DNA from: Nephrocerus scutellatus
Lineage: Eukaryota > Arthropoda > Insecta > Diptera > Pipunculidae
Assembly: GCA_947095585.1 (NCBI GenBank)
Contig: OX352763.1
Coordinates: forward strand, 111,827,908 to 111,891,907
Direction: 5' to 3'
DNA length: 64,000 nucleotides
Shown here one piece after another: positions 12,150-23,048 of this stretch. The position numbers and the translations under genes are program-made. Position 1 is the stretch's first letter. Each line of letters starts with the position of its first letter. The notes under the pieces are model-generated. The model saw only the letters and a program-made list of their open reading frames with translations, was not told the DNA's origin and did no database searches.

Positions 12150-12440
12150 TGTAACGGAGTTTTCCCAGCCGGTGTAAACTCAGCGTGACCAGGGTTCAAT
12201 GAAAAGGGGTCGTTACAATCAATTCAGTCTTTATTTCTTTAAATAAATTATGTTTCAACGATGCGCTAGCCTGAGTGACGTGATCCTAAACAACCTGATC
12301 CTTGACGTGAGCCTTTGCGTGTGAGCCCTTGACGTAATCCGCACCAGCCTTGAAGAGAGCCTGAGTACGTAAGTCTGAGATAAGCGTGAGCCTTCGTGCA
12401 CCTTTGACGTGAGCCCAAAGCAGGCAGAAGGGGTCATCAA
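12150..12440 (-). repeat. Dispersed repeat R2, copy 1 (possible LTR-type end)
   Basis: Read on the minus strand, TGTAACGACC at the start (near 12216) and CCGTTACA at the end (near 12152) bracket a segment that closely parallels 25771-25818. Both copies are followed on the right by short irregular units (here TGACGTGAGCC-like, several times in 12275-12420). TG...CA ends with inverted TGTAAC/GTTACA suggest an LTR terminus, but no coding region is attached. Confidence 0.4.
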
Positions 12441-12529
12441 TCTGCCAAAGATTTTAGACCTCTTAGCCTATCATCGTTCTTGATGAAAACGTTGGAACGA
12501 ATTTTAGACTACCACATTAGATACATATA

Positions 12530-13665
12530 TTGAAGATACAATGGTGGTTACAATGATGGTTATAATGAAGGTCCCTAGAATATTTGAGCTGGACGGGACG
12601 AAAGCTGTAGCGTATGGAGACGACGTGGTGATACTTGTGTCAGGACAGAACCCTTCTGCGATAAGTGAAGTCATGTAAAGGGCTCTATGCAAGGTTAGCT
12701 CCTGGGCTACCAGTTGCGGACTAGGAACTAATTCTAGGAAAACTGAAATGGTACTTTTCACCGCTAGGTCCAAAATACCGGGTTTTGCCCCTTCAAAGCT
12801 TAATGGCCAGAGACTAACACTAACATCAGTGGCTAAATATCTCGGCGTGATTCTTGATTGGAAACTTAGCTGAAAGTCAAATATAAAATTCAGGTTTAAG
12901 AAGGAATGTATTGCCTTATACGTCTGTAACAAAACCATCGGTAAGAAATGGGGCCTGCAGTCGAAGATGGCTGAACACAGCGTTGATACGACCTATTCTT
13001 ACCTATGGTGCGCTAGTCTGGTGGCCGGCAATTAATAAAAGGTACAATGCACCAGGCTAGGTGGAATACAAAGATCGGCAACTGTTGGGATAACTGGTGC
13101 ACCGATGCTCTCAATACAATTTTACACGTATTACCTATTTATTAAAAACGTTGCGACGTGCAGCGCTGTCCGTCTCAGAGAATCTGGACGGTTTGTTGGC
13201 AAACCGTACTGCAATTTGCTGCAGTTTCTACCAAAGAATATGATACCATCCTCAACTGACTACTGCACCCCTAAATTGAACTTCAGTCCAAGTTTTGCCG
13301 TTGACTTTCCGACTAGAGAAAGCTGGAAGGACGGAGTAATACTGGGGCTTTTTGACGTAACTCTATTCACCGACGGGACCAAGATGAGTAATGGAGTCGG
13401 CGCTGGAGTCTTCTCAGAAAAGTTTAATCTCTCAATGTCCTACAGACTTCCTGACTCCGCTAGCATCTTTCACACGGTGATTCTGGCGATAAGGGATGCA
13501 TGCAGGCCACTTGCTAACAGTACCACTATAGATGGCAGGGTTTGCATATGCGTGGGCAACCAATCCACAATCAAAGCCATTATTGCGACTAGCAACAGCT
13601 CAAAATTTGCCAGGCAGTGCCAAGCTGAATTGGCTTCGGTAAGCCATGGCATGGAAGTCTGAGTG
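12530..13665 (+). mobile_element. LINE-D: RT palm/thumb and RNase H relic
   Basis: Starts inside RT with an altered catalytic box, Tyr-Gly-Asp-Asp, at 12613-12624 (AVAYGDDVVILVSG). It continues with the thumb (VAKYLGVILDWKLS near 12830-12870, NKTIGKKWGL near 12930) and an RNase H start (LFTDGTKMSNGVGAGVFS near 13365) within an open 185-codon stretch to 13662. The order matches the LOA/I-like elements elsewhere in the window, but the sequence is a distinct family. The 5' half of RT and the RNase H C-terminus are missing, and there are stops near 12678 and 12873. Confidence 0.7.
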
Positions 13666-14944
13666 TTAGATCACCAATTTGATCTCATACCCGAATGCTA
13701 CAGGCTGGCTATAATCGTTCCAATAGTCTATCACGTCATAAGGTCTCCCGAGGTCTGTGGTTATAAAACGGCGCACTCTAGCGTTACTTGAGGTCCTCGC
13801 TCAGGCAGCGCGGACTTTTTAACCACTTTTCGTGTTTCGCATGTGGCACGTGTGATGGGTGCAATTGTCGCCATTTTCTTCTTTTTTGAGGTCCTTTTTC
13901 CAACCTTTCGCACGACCCAGAGGGCTGAAATTTTGTGAGCAGCTCAATGTCAGGGGCCAATTTTGATATCCCGCATGTGACGCGTGTCGTGTTTGAGGCG
14001 TGGAAAAAAGAAAATATTTTGTAATATTTTCGTATCGTATTTTTGTTAAGTATGTATCACGAACATTCTCCATATTATACAGGCTGTCGGATTTCAATAA
14101 TGTTCTGTGTAAGCCAGTATCTGGTTGGCCTTGTAATGAATTCAGTATACTCGTATTACATTTGAAATCCATGAAGTCATTGATCAAAATTCCCCAGACC
14201 AAGTTAATGGTCCACCATATGGAATGCTGCTCTAGGACGTGACATTTCTGTTATAAGGATATTATGTTCAACTGCCCACACGATAGTTACAGAGCACATT
14301 CTTGAAAATGTCAAAATTGTTACTTAATAAAACCTCACTGTTTTCATGTTGTTCCAAAAAAGAACCGACAACGAATTTGCAAATCAATTCTGGTGAACAA
14401 TTTCCGATGCAAACAGACTGTTCACTCGATTTACGAATTTTATTACTCAGCGTTAGCGATATCGATTCAATCGCATGAATGAAAGTAAAATACCGCTTAC
14501 TTATAGGAAAATCGACGATGGAAGTTTTTTTATACGTATACGCTCCGTATAACATGCAGCAGATTGAAGTCGAAAAAATCTTCTCAAACATTCATTCTCC
14601 CTCCAATCATACGAACCGGAACAGTGCAGAAATCCAATAAAGTAGAAAATTGACTCCAATCGAATCGTTTACGGTAGACATTTTTGTTAACCGCTTGAAA
14701 GGATTTTTATTGGAAGCATGAGTGCTTCAGTTTTCTCTTGAGCCAAGTTATTGTTATGAAGCATATGGAAACATCAAATAGAATGAATGTGATGTGTGAA
14801 AAGCTTCAATATCACAGGGAAAAAGAGCAGATGATCTCATAAAGGATTTGCCTTCACTTACAGATGCAAAATATATGATGTTATTGGAACAGTGAATCTT
14901 AAAAATTTAGCGCAATCAGTTCCAATTTATCAAATGATAAAAAG
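13666..14944. other. No recognisable gene
   Basis: Two related short strings, CGCATGTGGCACGTGTG (near 13838) and CGCATGTGACGCGTGTCG (near 13972), sit 135 bp apart. A 107-codon minus frame at 14268-14591 has no recognisable domain. Nothing is firm enough to call. Confidence 0.4.
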
Positions 14945-15345
14945 TTTTCTAATCTAATCCCAATCACAGGGGCAGCCCCACAATCTGGAGGACAATGTCT
15001 TTTGAAGGCGGATATGCCGGTCCTTAGATTGTCTAAAGCTCCGAATAAGTCAGAGTAACGCAAATAATATGTTAACCAAGTCCTTCATCCTAGCTGGAAC
15101 TGAGGGCGACACCATTTGACTCCATCTGATAAATTACTCCGCAGTTGTCTCATACGTTGGGAGTGGTTTGGTAAGAACGATTCAGTATAATTGGTTCGAT
15201 TAATAAACAACTGCTCTTCGACCTGCCAACCTTGGAAGGTACTACACTATACTGTGGATACAAGATCCGTTATAAATTTCATTGTAATAGTCCCATAAGT
15301 GCTTCCGTTGCGATAAAGCTTACTGTAAGGAATTGAGCAATGTAG
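14945..15345. repeat. Dispersed repeat R1, copy 1
   Basis: Clearly related to 29095-29415 in the same orientation. Shared landmarks in order include TATGCC(A/G)GTCCTTA, AATAAGTCAGAGTA, a CTTCGACCTG(C/T)(C/T)-type block and TTTCATT(A/G)TA. In copy 2 the minus strand has a 134-codon open frame, which is disrupted here. I do not recognise the family; a retrotransposon coding piece is likely. Confidence 0.55.
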
Positions 15346-15381
15346 TTCCCAGCGTCAAAAAATCTTAATAGTATTAGGCAC

Positions 15382-15640
15382 GTTATACCGGGTGTTTTTA
15401 TTTTATTTTGCTTATATAGAACTAACTAAAGGGTTAACTGTAAAACGAGCTATCATACTGTGCTCACTCTTTCACAATTATTATTACTATACTCTGGCAA
15501 ATCATCATGGATAGATAAACGCTTGAACAACGCTACCAAATAATCAAAAATTACTTTGAAAAGCAGTCGTCGATTCGCGCAACTGAATATATTTCGTACC
15601 ACATACTCCGCATTTGAAGTGAGACCAATTAACAAGAGAA
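15382..15640 (+). mobile_element. Mariner-like element, N-terminal helix-turn-helix relic
   Basis: An ATG at 15507 starts MDR, then a stop, then TLEQRYQIIKNYFEKQSSIR. This is the N-terminal helix typical of a large group of insect Tc1/mariner-type transposases. The upstream string TTATACCGGGTGTTTTTATT (15384-15403) looks like a terminal inverted repeat beginning at a TA target. The frame is lost after about 15630, and the catalytic domain is absent. Confidence 0.55.
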
Positions 15641-15927
15641 CTAGAAAAACGGCTTACACGCTGGTGGCATCATCGGACCTTATTCCTTCAAAATTGAGGC
15701 CGGAGTTGGCGTTACAGTCAATTATGATCAATGATTGTCTGTTGGAAAATATGGAAGACATTTTTTGGCTTGGCACAGCATGGGCGTTAAGAAAAAGTAG
15801 GAGAAATAAGGAGATGTCTATGAGCTTGTGTGTTGAATGTTTGTTGATTGTAACGATGTGGAAAAACAGAGCTTTGTAAAGCATTGCACATACGTATTGT
15901 ACGGCTGAGGAAAATTAATTAACTGTA

Positions 15928-15948
15928 AGATAGATAGATAGATAGTAG
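15928..15948. repeat. Microsatellite (GATA)n
   Basis: About five GATA/ATAG units in a row. Confidence 0.9.
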
Positions 15949-16039
15949 CCAGATTAGAGGGTGTAAACTATTTCTTGCACCGGGTTAGAAAACCTAAACA
16001 TTTAGCAACATTTTTGGCGACGGTAAATATTTGATCATT

Positions 16040-16578
16040 CCAACGAAGCTTACATTTGGGTGCGGATATGTGCACTCAATATCCGAACATACTTAATAAT
16101 ATTTGGAACTCCTCGCAAGTCTCCTGGAATCTGAAGCTAACGATCTTCAGATCTAACGTTCTCTCAGTACTCTTGTATGGCTGTAAAACGTGGAAATTTA
16201 CAGAGTTAATTGCGGCACGGCTCCAAGTATTCGTCAACAAGTGCTTAAGGCGGGCACTGAGAATAAGATGGCCGGACATTATCACCAATCAAGACTTGTG
16301 GAGAGTAACGCAACCGGAAGCAATCGCGATCACCATCAGACGACGAAAATGGAGCTGGATTGGCCACACTTTGAGAAAGCCAGCGGACGATATTACGAAA
16401 CTAGCACTCGACTAGAATCCAATGGAATAGCAAGACATGGAAAATGACAATAAAAGGGGAGCAAGATTTCAGGGGACAGAGTGGCGACTGTTGAAACCTC
16501 AGGCGATAAATCGTGTTCGTTGGCGGGTTTTTATAGAAGCCATATGCTCCCCCCGCGAAGTAAAGGAAAGAAGTAAGA
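16040..16578 (+). mobile_element. LINE-B copy 1: RT C-terminal tail
   Basis: Open from 16056 to 16415 with LKLTIFRSNVLSVLLYGCKT (near 16130-16190), FVNKCLRRALRIRWPD, NQDLWRVTQPEA and [19 protein letters not shown]. This is the C-terminal tail of an endonuclease/RT-type LINE without RNase H. A 3' UTR follows to about 16578, ending AAAGGAAAGAAG as in copy 2. The same tail recurs at 45835-46487, 53730-55900 and 63050-63450. RT palm and endonuclease are absent, as expected for a 5'-truncated insertion. Confidence 0.75.
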
Positions 16579-16666
16579 CATTTGTGTGCAAAAATATACA
16601 TGCATAACACAAATGTTCGCGAGAAGCCTCACCGGTCTGTCGCGACGAATATTATTATTATTATTT
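16579..16666 (+). repeat. tRNA-derived SINE, 3' tail only
   Basis: Begins CATTTGTGTGCAAAAATATA and ends in the shared GGTCTGTCGCGACGAATATT with an (ATT)n tail. The tRNA-like head is missing. It follows the LINE-B 3' end without a gap. Confidence 0.8.
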
Positions 16667-16699
16667 AAATTCTACTCGATTGTTTTCTTCCCATTTTAT

Positions 16700-17454
16700 T
16701 ATGCCATCCAGGTCAGAATTTAACGTACTTAACATACGTAGTTGGAGTTCCACATGAGAAGTGGAAGTTCCTAAAATTTATACTAGTATTTGAGAGTACT
16801 GTCCTCAGCAAAAGAATGAATTGGATTAGAAGTAATGGAAAAGAGCTCATTAATAAAAATGAGAAAGGACATCAGGGACAAAACGTAGCCCTACGATACG
16901 CCAGCATTTATGTGATGTATCTTAGACTTAAAACCGTCCAAGACAACTAGAACTGAGCGATCCAAAATATTGCTTCTAATCTAATGAAGCATGTTTTCAA
17001 CGACTCCATAAGCAAAGCATGCAGTTTGTTTAAAAGAGCTTGATGGCAACTCTGTCAAATGCCGTGGTAATATCAAGTACAACGACTTTGCATTCACCAA
17101 ATTGACGATAAGCCAGTATACAGTTATGCCATCAAACCACAAGTAGAGCATTGCCCATGAAAACTGTATTGCCGGTCACTAAGAATTTCTTTAGTTTCAA
17201 GGTATTTCATGAGCTGAAAACTGATCAGCGTTTTCATGACCTTGGAAAGAACGGATGTAGGTGCTATGGGTCGGTTCGAAGAAGAAGACGATGGCTTTGC
17301 TTTGTTGGGTACGGACTGGAAATGCTATTTTTCAACTTCTCGCAAAGAGTCTAGAAGAATATGAGAGATGGAAACGCTTACGTAATGGTAATGCCAGCTT
17401 GAAATAACACCTCTTCAGAACTAATGGAGAAAAACCATCTGGCCCAGTGGATTT
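16700..17454 (-). mobile_element. LINE-G, RT part
   Basis: Minus strand: HKSTGPDGFSPLVLKRCYFK (near 17395-17454) is the start of a non-LTR RT domain. KVVVLDITTAFDRVAIKLF (near 17045-17100) is the conserved Asp-containing RT box A. The remainder to about 16700 is decayed. The spelling resembles Jockey-group elements. The 5' part of the same element appears to lie at 18912-19815, with LINE-A in between. Confidence 0.6.
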
Positions 17455-18911
17455 GTGTCGAAGATGGGCTACAGTTCTTAACCACTTAGACGATGGTGAT
17501 ATGATCTCGAGCGCAAATGTATCTTCCGAAGAAATAAATTCCCGAAATCGCACTGGACCTCCCAGTAAAACCGAAATAAAAGCAGCAATCAAGTCTCTTA
17601 AAGAAATAAATCAGTGGGTATTGACGGCATCCCTGCCGAAATATTCCAAGCGGCGCCAAGCACATATGCAGAACTTCTTCAACCGCTCATACGGAGAGCG
17701 TTGGGAAATGATCAAATTCCCCAAGAGTGGAAAAGAGGGATGATCGTCAAGCTGCCAAAAAAAGGGAAATCTGATGGACTGTGTAAACTGGAGAGGTGTA
17801 TGCGTTTTACCGGCCGTAGCCAAGATAATGGCTAGAATCATATTAGATCACGTAAAGGAGCATTAAGATTCAACTCTCGACGTCGAACAGGCAGGCTTTC
17901 GTTCTGGATCCTCTTGCATCGACTACTTAAATACCTTGCGGATCATAATAGAACAAGTACAGATCTCCGCTACATCTACTGTTCATCGACTTCGAGAAGG
18001 CTTTTGAAAACTTAAATCGAGATGCTACCTGGTTGGCCTTACGCAGGAGGGGTATCCCAGAAAAACGTATAGCTATTATAAAAGTTACATACGAGGAATA
18101 CAAGAAAAGTAAATGTCACGTCCTATACAATGGTAAGGTGTCCAAGGAATTTAAAGTCCAAAGTGTAGTACGTCAGGGGTGCATACTATCACCGCGGTTA
18201 TTCCTGGTGATCATCAGCGATGTACTCCGTGCAGCACTGACGGTAGGGAACAATGGAATTCGATGGACTATGACAACTTGCCTTAAACACCTGGACTACG
18301 CTGACGATGTTTGCATGCTCTCAAATCGGATAATGGACCTTCATATGATGGCCCAACATCTAGAAACCGAAGCAAGCAAAGTGGGGTTCAATATAAACAC
18401 TGCCAAAACAAAAGCCCTGAACACTTCTAACACCCGCTCTAAACTCAACATTGCTGGACAGGTAGTCGAAAAAGTTGACAACTTGGAGTACTTGGAAGGT
18501 GGATATCACTACCACGCGCAAGCTGCAATCGTAAGCAAATGCCTATGTATCATCTTGAGGATCTTCTGGCCATATCCAACGACGAACTTCATCGGAGAAC
18601 AGGCCGAGAACCTATAGACGTTATTGTGCGAAGGAGAAAGTGGCAGTGGATTGGACACACACTACGGCGCGACGACAACTACATTGCGAAATATGCCATG
18701 TAGTGGAACCCGCTCACCGCTCACCCAGGCAGGTAGAACAGCGGGACGCCCTAGGAGGACGTGGCGCAAGACAGTCGAGAAGGAAGCAGGGTCCTTGGGT
18801 ATGAGTTGGAGGCATCTCAAACGCGTTGCAGAAAACAGAACAAAATGGTACGTAGGCGTTGTTGACGCCTTATGCCACTCGAGGGGTGAAAGGATTTAAG
18901 AAGAAGAAGAT
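17455..18911 (+). mobile_element. LINE-A copy 1: RT to 3' end, lying inside LINE-G
   Basis: An RT domain in three frames: PPSKTEIKAAIKSLKE (near 17560), GIDGIPAEIFQAAP (17614-17660), WKRGMIVKLPKKGKS (near 17730), then an open 194-codon stretch (18033-18617). That stretch has VRQGCILSP near 18170 and YADD at 18297-18308. The tail (18624-18899) has GRPRRTWRKTVEKEAG and VVDALCHSRGERI. The element ends in (AAG)n at 18899-18911. There is no RNase H domain, so it belongs to an endonuclease/RT lineage near RTE; I cannot assign the clade. Stops and a missing segment near 18500-18540 make it non-functional. Confidence 0.78.
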
Positions 18912-19815
18912 TGGCATTGCAATCATATCTGGGTCGTTTGAAATTTATTCGGCTTTCCTCAGTAGGGTTTACTTTGTAAAACTGAAAGCATACCTCCCTA
19001 ATCCTAGAAGCCTCTTTACAGCTTGAGTCATACCATCCATCTTCATTTGATTTGACAGACTCATTCCTGAAATGGAATAAATCTCTCATACCAATAAGGA
19101 TGATATTTGTGATTGCATCAACGTTGGCATCCACATTGCTATCGCCGACCAGTTGATACTTCCAAAAAAGTTATTAAGGCCGTCCCAATTGGCTTTCTCG
19201 TATTGCCATACTGTTTTTTGGGCCTACGTGGTTTATAAACGAGATACTAGCTGATATTAAACAATGGTCTGATGAGCCTAGAGGCGATAAAACAATGATT
19301 GAGTATTTATCAGGATAAAAGGTAAGGAACAGGCGAAGGCTATTGACGGAATGATTTGTAATGTCGGGTATTCTTGTAGGTTCCTTTACAAGCTGAGTGA
19401 GGTTATTAAACTCAGCGAATAACTCAATTTACCTTTCTTCGTGTGTTGTCTATCCAGGATGGCAAAGCCACCCAGAATTATATACATTGAAATCGCAAGC
19501 GATAACGATTTCAGTGTTAAATTTTGAGATACTTCTTAACTTTTTCGTTATGAGTTGAATTACTGTTTAAGGCTTCTAAAAATAAAACAGTAGTGTATGT
19601 TTCGCTTTTGTACCTTTACCTTATGAAATTAAATTGCGGATTGAAATATTGGCTGAATTGTGGTAAAAGTTTAAAAGCAACATCACTATGCATATAAATC
19701 GCGAGTCCGCGTCGGGGGAAAAATAAGGTAACTAAGTTATAACCAGGCAGATTTAATTCCGAAGTATCAGAATTCTCAAATACCTGAGTTTCACTCAGTG
19801 CCAGAATTTCTGGTC
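18912..19815 (-). mobile_element. LINE-G, endonuclease part
   Basis: Minus strand: RPEILALSETQVFENSDTSE (near 19750-19815) and LPGYNLVTLFFPRRGLAIYM are the N-terminal half of an AP-type endonuclease; the conserved Glu lies in ALSETQ. Near 18960-19060, GWYDSSCKEASRIREVCFQF and NPTEESRINFK are the linker between endonuclease and RT. The frame stops at the LINE-A boundary, and its RT continues at 17454 and below. Several stops are present. Confidence 0.65.
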
Positions 19816-21392
19816 TGTAGACATATGTACATGGGCGTACACAGCGAAAAAGGAATGTTGCTGAGATCCACCCTGAAATCACACATAACCACATGTTTGT
19901 TTGTTTGTTCCTTTATTTGTTTGTTTATGAGTTTGTCCACTTGTATAACTCGACTTCTACCAGTCGAAATTTGATGGGACTCGTTTAATACAATTGTTTA
20001 CCCTGATTGCGATGACTTAATTTTGAGATTTTTTTTCTTCATTGGGGTTGTTTTAGGAGGAGGAGGAGGAGGGTTTGTTCATGAACTTAAATCCTTTTAA
20101 TAATTCAGTCTTTAGACTCAATTAGAACTCTTCATTTGGCGAACTGAGAAGCTCCGCTTTACTATCTTAAAATATAAGTCAAAAAGAAAATTGCCACCGT
20201 CTTCTTATATTCGCTGAATTTAAATATTTATTCGTGAAAGTCGTGAACCTCGTACCCAAAGTCAAGAAGAGCAAAGGGGTAGAGGAAGAAAAAGTAAACG
20301 AAACGCCTTTTATAAACTGCATTTTAAAACAGCTCTTGAGAGTAACCTGTGCAAAGCTGCAAGTTTGTGATAAAAATTTGTCCTCAAGCATACGCAACGC
20401 ACACACTGGCGACTTGAGCATGCATACATTCAACCGATTATGGTTTGTTCTCTTGCAAAATTGGTAAAATTCAAAACTATATTCCACCAGAAGAATACAA
20501 ATAATTGCTTTTTCAAGTGGAAAAATGTGTACATAACTCTACGGCAGCAGCAGATAAAAGTACGAGTACTTATGCAGCGGTGAATCCAGGAATATATTAC
20601 GTGTACTTGAGTGGATATGTCAATTTTAATATAATATTTTCAGGAGTAAAGACAAAAAAAGGACGAAAATATCTTTCGTGCAACAAACAAAAAACTCTTT
20701 TCTGACTTGTGAGTGGATTATATGTAGCGTGAACCCTTTGTGGGAGTAGAGTCAGAAATATCTGGAATATGAAATAATTTAATTTTTGATGAAAAATGTG
20801 ACTGACAAAGGATAATTGAACGAAAGGTTTCGAATTTATTAATTTATTGGATTATCCTCATGGCTCATGAGTTCAGAGCAAAAAAAACTACTCCAGAACA
20901 TTTTGTGAATAACCTTTTGTGTTAACTTTCAACTCTGCTTAAAGATAACTCTCAACTTTTGTAAAAAAAAAAACAATTTCGCAAATAGGTTAAAAATCCT
21001 GGTGTCTTTTTTTTATGATCCTTCCATTTAGTTGCACATGAGCATTATTGACGTCCAACAGAGTACGTGAGGTGTTAAAAAATTTGTAATTCAATATTGC
21101 ATCGTATCACCTCACTTGGACGTGCGACATTTGACTTCGCAGGAAAGTGAACAATGTAAGCGTATACCTTAGACCTGAAGTGGATAGAGTGGCAAACGCC
21201 AAAATTTAATTTAAGAACTTTTCTCGCAAAACAAAGTCAAATCCTTTGCCAGAGAGCAGACTTCAACCATAAAATGTTATTTTATGGAAAGTAAACTGGA
21301 AGTCCGCCGGAACCGAGACTGGACGGAGGCGAATTGTTTGAATTGTTTTTAACAATGGTCAAATAAAATTATGTCAGTTTTAATCACAAATG
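19816..21392. other. No recognisable gene; simple repeats
   Basis: Contains GTTT/TTTG-rich repeats (19895-19927) and (AGG)n (20056-20071). Short frames show no domain. Confidence 0.5.
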
Positions 21393-21548
21393 GTCGGCGT
21401 GGCTCTAGTCGTTAGACCGGGTGACTTCTGAACAGAAGGTTTGATGTTCTAATCCCAGAAACACCACAAATCCTTTTCACAGTCCGACCTCTCGCGAATG
21501 TCTCACAAGCGATTAATAGTTATCACGGAAAGCTTCTCAATTCGCATG
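21393..21548 (+). repeat. tRNA-derived SINE, head half
   Basis: A diverged tRNA-like head (GGCGTGGCTCTAGTCG at 21395; B-box region GTTCTAATCCCAG near 21450), then the shared CTCTCGCGAATGTCTCACAA and GGAAAGCTTCTCAATTCGC. It stops where the Ty3-type pol relic begins. Confidence 0.65.
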
Positions 21549-22378
21549 TTCAGTTGTTTCACGAATAACGGTTCAGCAGATGAAAGATGATTTGGCAAGA
21601 GAGCAGCTAAGCGAAGAACAAGAGCTGGATGATTCAATTGCTCCAGTACTTCGATGGATAGAGCAAGGAGAAAGAACTTAGTGGCACGAAATTGCAGTAA
21701 AAAGTAACTGGCCTCAATGGTAGTAATTGGCATCCAAAGATGGACTACTGAAAAGGCAATGGGAATCTGCCGATGGTCGGTATACCAAATCAAAGGTAGT
21801 GTTACCAGCGAATTTGGTGAACAAGATTCTTCACAAAACACACACTGGAACATCAGGCGAACATTTGGGAATCAAGAGGACACTAGGTGAAGTATGAAGT
21901 CGATTCTTTTAGGTCAATTGCCGCAGATATGTTGAAAACTGGTGCCGAACGTGTCCGAAATGTGCTTCACGACACGAAGAGAACTGCAACAAACAGCTAG
22001 AGGGAAAACGCATCGATATAAAGTTGTACCGCCAATAGTTGGGCAAGATGCAAAGGATTCCGATCGAAGACGAATGGTGTTCAATGTCCATAGATCAGTG
22101 AAGAACAACGTCGTGAATGGTAATGAAGGATCACCTGCGTGCGAACTATGAAAAATTTCGGGAAGGAGATTTCGTTCGGCTATACAATTCCAAGACAAGA
22201 CAAGGGAAACTACAGAAACCACAGCAAAAATGGGAAGATACCTATAAGAGGAACAACGACGCAGTATATCAGATTCAACAAAACCCTAGGAAGTTGTCTG
22301 CATCAACAGATTGACAAGGTACAATATTAGAGGGAGTGCTGAATCTGTTCGGGACGAACAGAATTAAGGTGGGGGTAA
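21549..22378 (+). mobile_element. Ty3/mdg1-412-like retrotransposon: integrase end relic
   Basis: Reading in shifting frames: EQELDDSIAPVLRWIEQGER (near 21617), then the integrase HHCC zinc-binding region near 21830-21965 (HKTHTGTSGEHLG, then WCRTCPKCASR). A C-terminal segment follows at 22139-22300 (NYEKFREGDFVRLYN, QQKWEDTY). A stop-containing region and GGTGGGGGTAATG, a purine-rich string like a polypurine tract, precede the LTR. The integrase catalytic core is largely deleted between about 21990 and 22110. The order agrees with insect mdg1/412-type elements; gag, protease and RT are absent. Confidence 0.7.
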
Positions 22379-23048
22379 TGTTACGGAAAGTAGTTAGTAG
22401 CGCATATAATAGAATTCAAATCCTAAGATATATCGCAATGTACATACGGCATACTAAAAAATAAGCACTTTTATGTAGCATACTTTTAGGCTGTAAGACT
22501 ATTAGATTATTTGAAATTTGAAATATAATCGCCTGTAAGTTTGAATCATTACGTACAGGTCGAAAATGTAGTCAAACCGGTTTGTGCGGTTTGCCCGGTT
22601 GTTGTGAAAGAACATTTAGTTTACTTTTAGAAGATGACTCATTGCATATAAGTATCGTTAGTTTTAAATAAGGAAATAAGGCTACAATTTGCTGGTCTTT
22701 TCTTGATATTTCTGTCTATAAGATTGGAAGTTTCTGGAAGCTTTATCAAATTGATTATAAATAGAGGCGTTAGGTCGAAGTAAGTTATTAGTTATTTGGA
22801 GTTCAACCAGGCAAGTTGTAAAAGTTCTTGAAAAGTGAAAAAGCTACCACCTAAGAGAATTATTGTAAAGTACAAGTTTTGTTGCAATCAGTGTTCATGT
22901 GTACTTTTCTAAGTAATCTATGTAATCGCCAATATAAATTGTGAACCTGAATTATCTTTACTGTTTGCTTATTTAATTTGTTATTTGTAAATTAATTTTG
23001 TTTTATTTTCAAAATCCTTTCGAAGTCGAAAGCCTGAATTTTGTAACA
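22379..23048 (+). mobile_element. LTR, subfamily a (3' LTR of the preceding element)
   Basis: Starts TGTTACGGAAAG directly after the polypurine-like tract and ends ATTTTGTAACA, giving inverted TGTTAC/GTAACA termini and about 670 bp. Parts recur at 51985-52345 (same strand), 33347-33478 (opposite strand) and possibly 59584. No 5' LTR is found at the left end of the relic. Confidence 0.7.

Noticed and set aside
12275..12420. Array of CRE-like TGACGT sites as an enhancer
   Set aside because: The motif is part of an irregular repeat whose second copy (25771-26065) does not keep TGACGT, so a regulatory role is not supported.
14268..14591. 107-codon minus ORF as a host gene
   Set aside because: No motif or signal and no support from neighbours; length is compatible with chance in AT-rich DNA.
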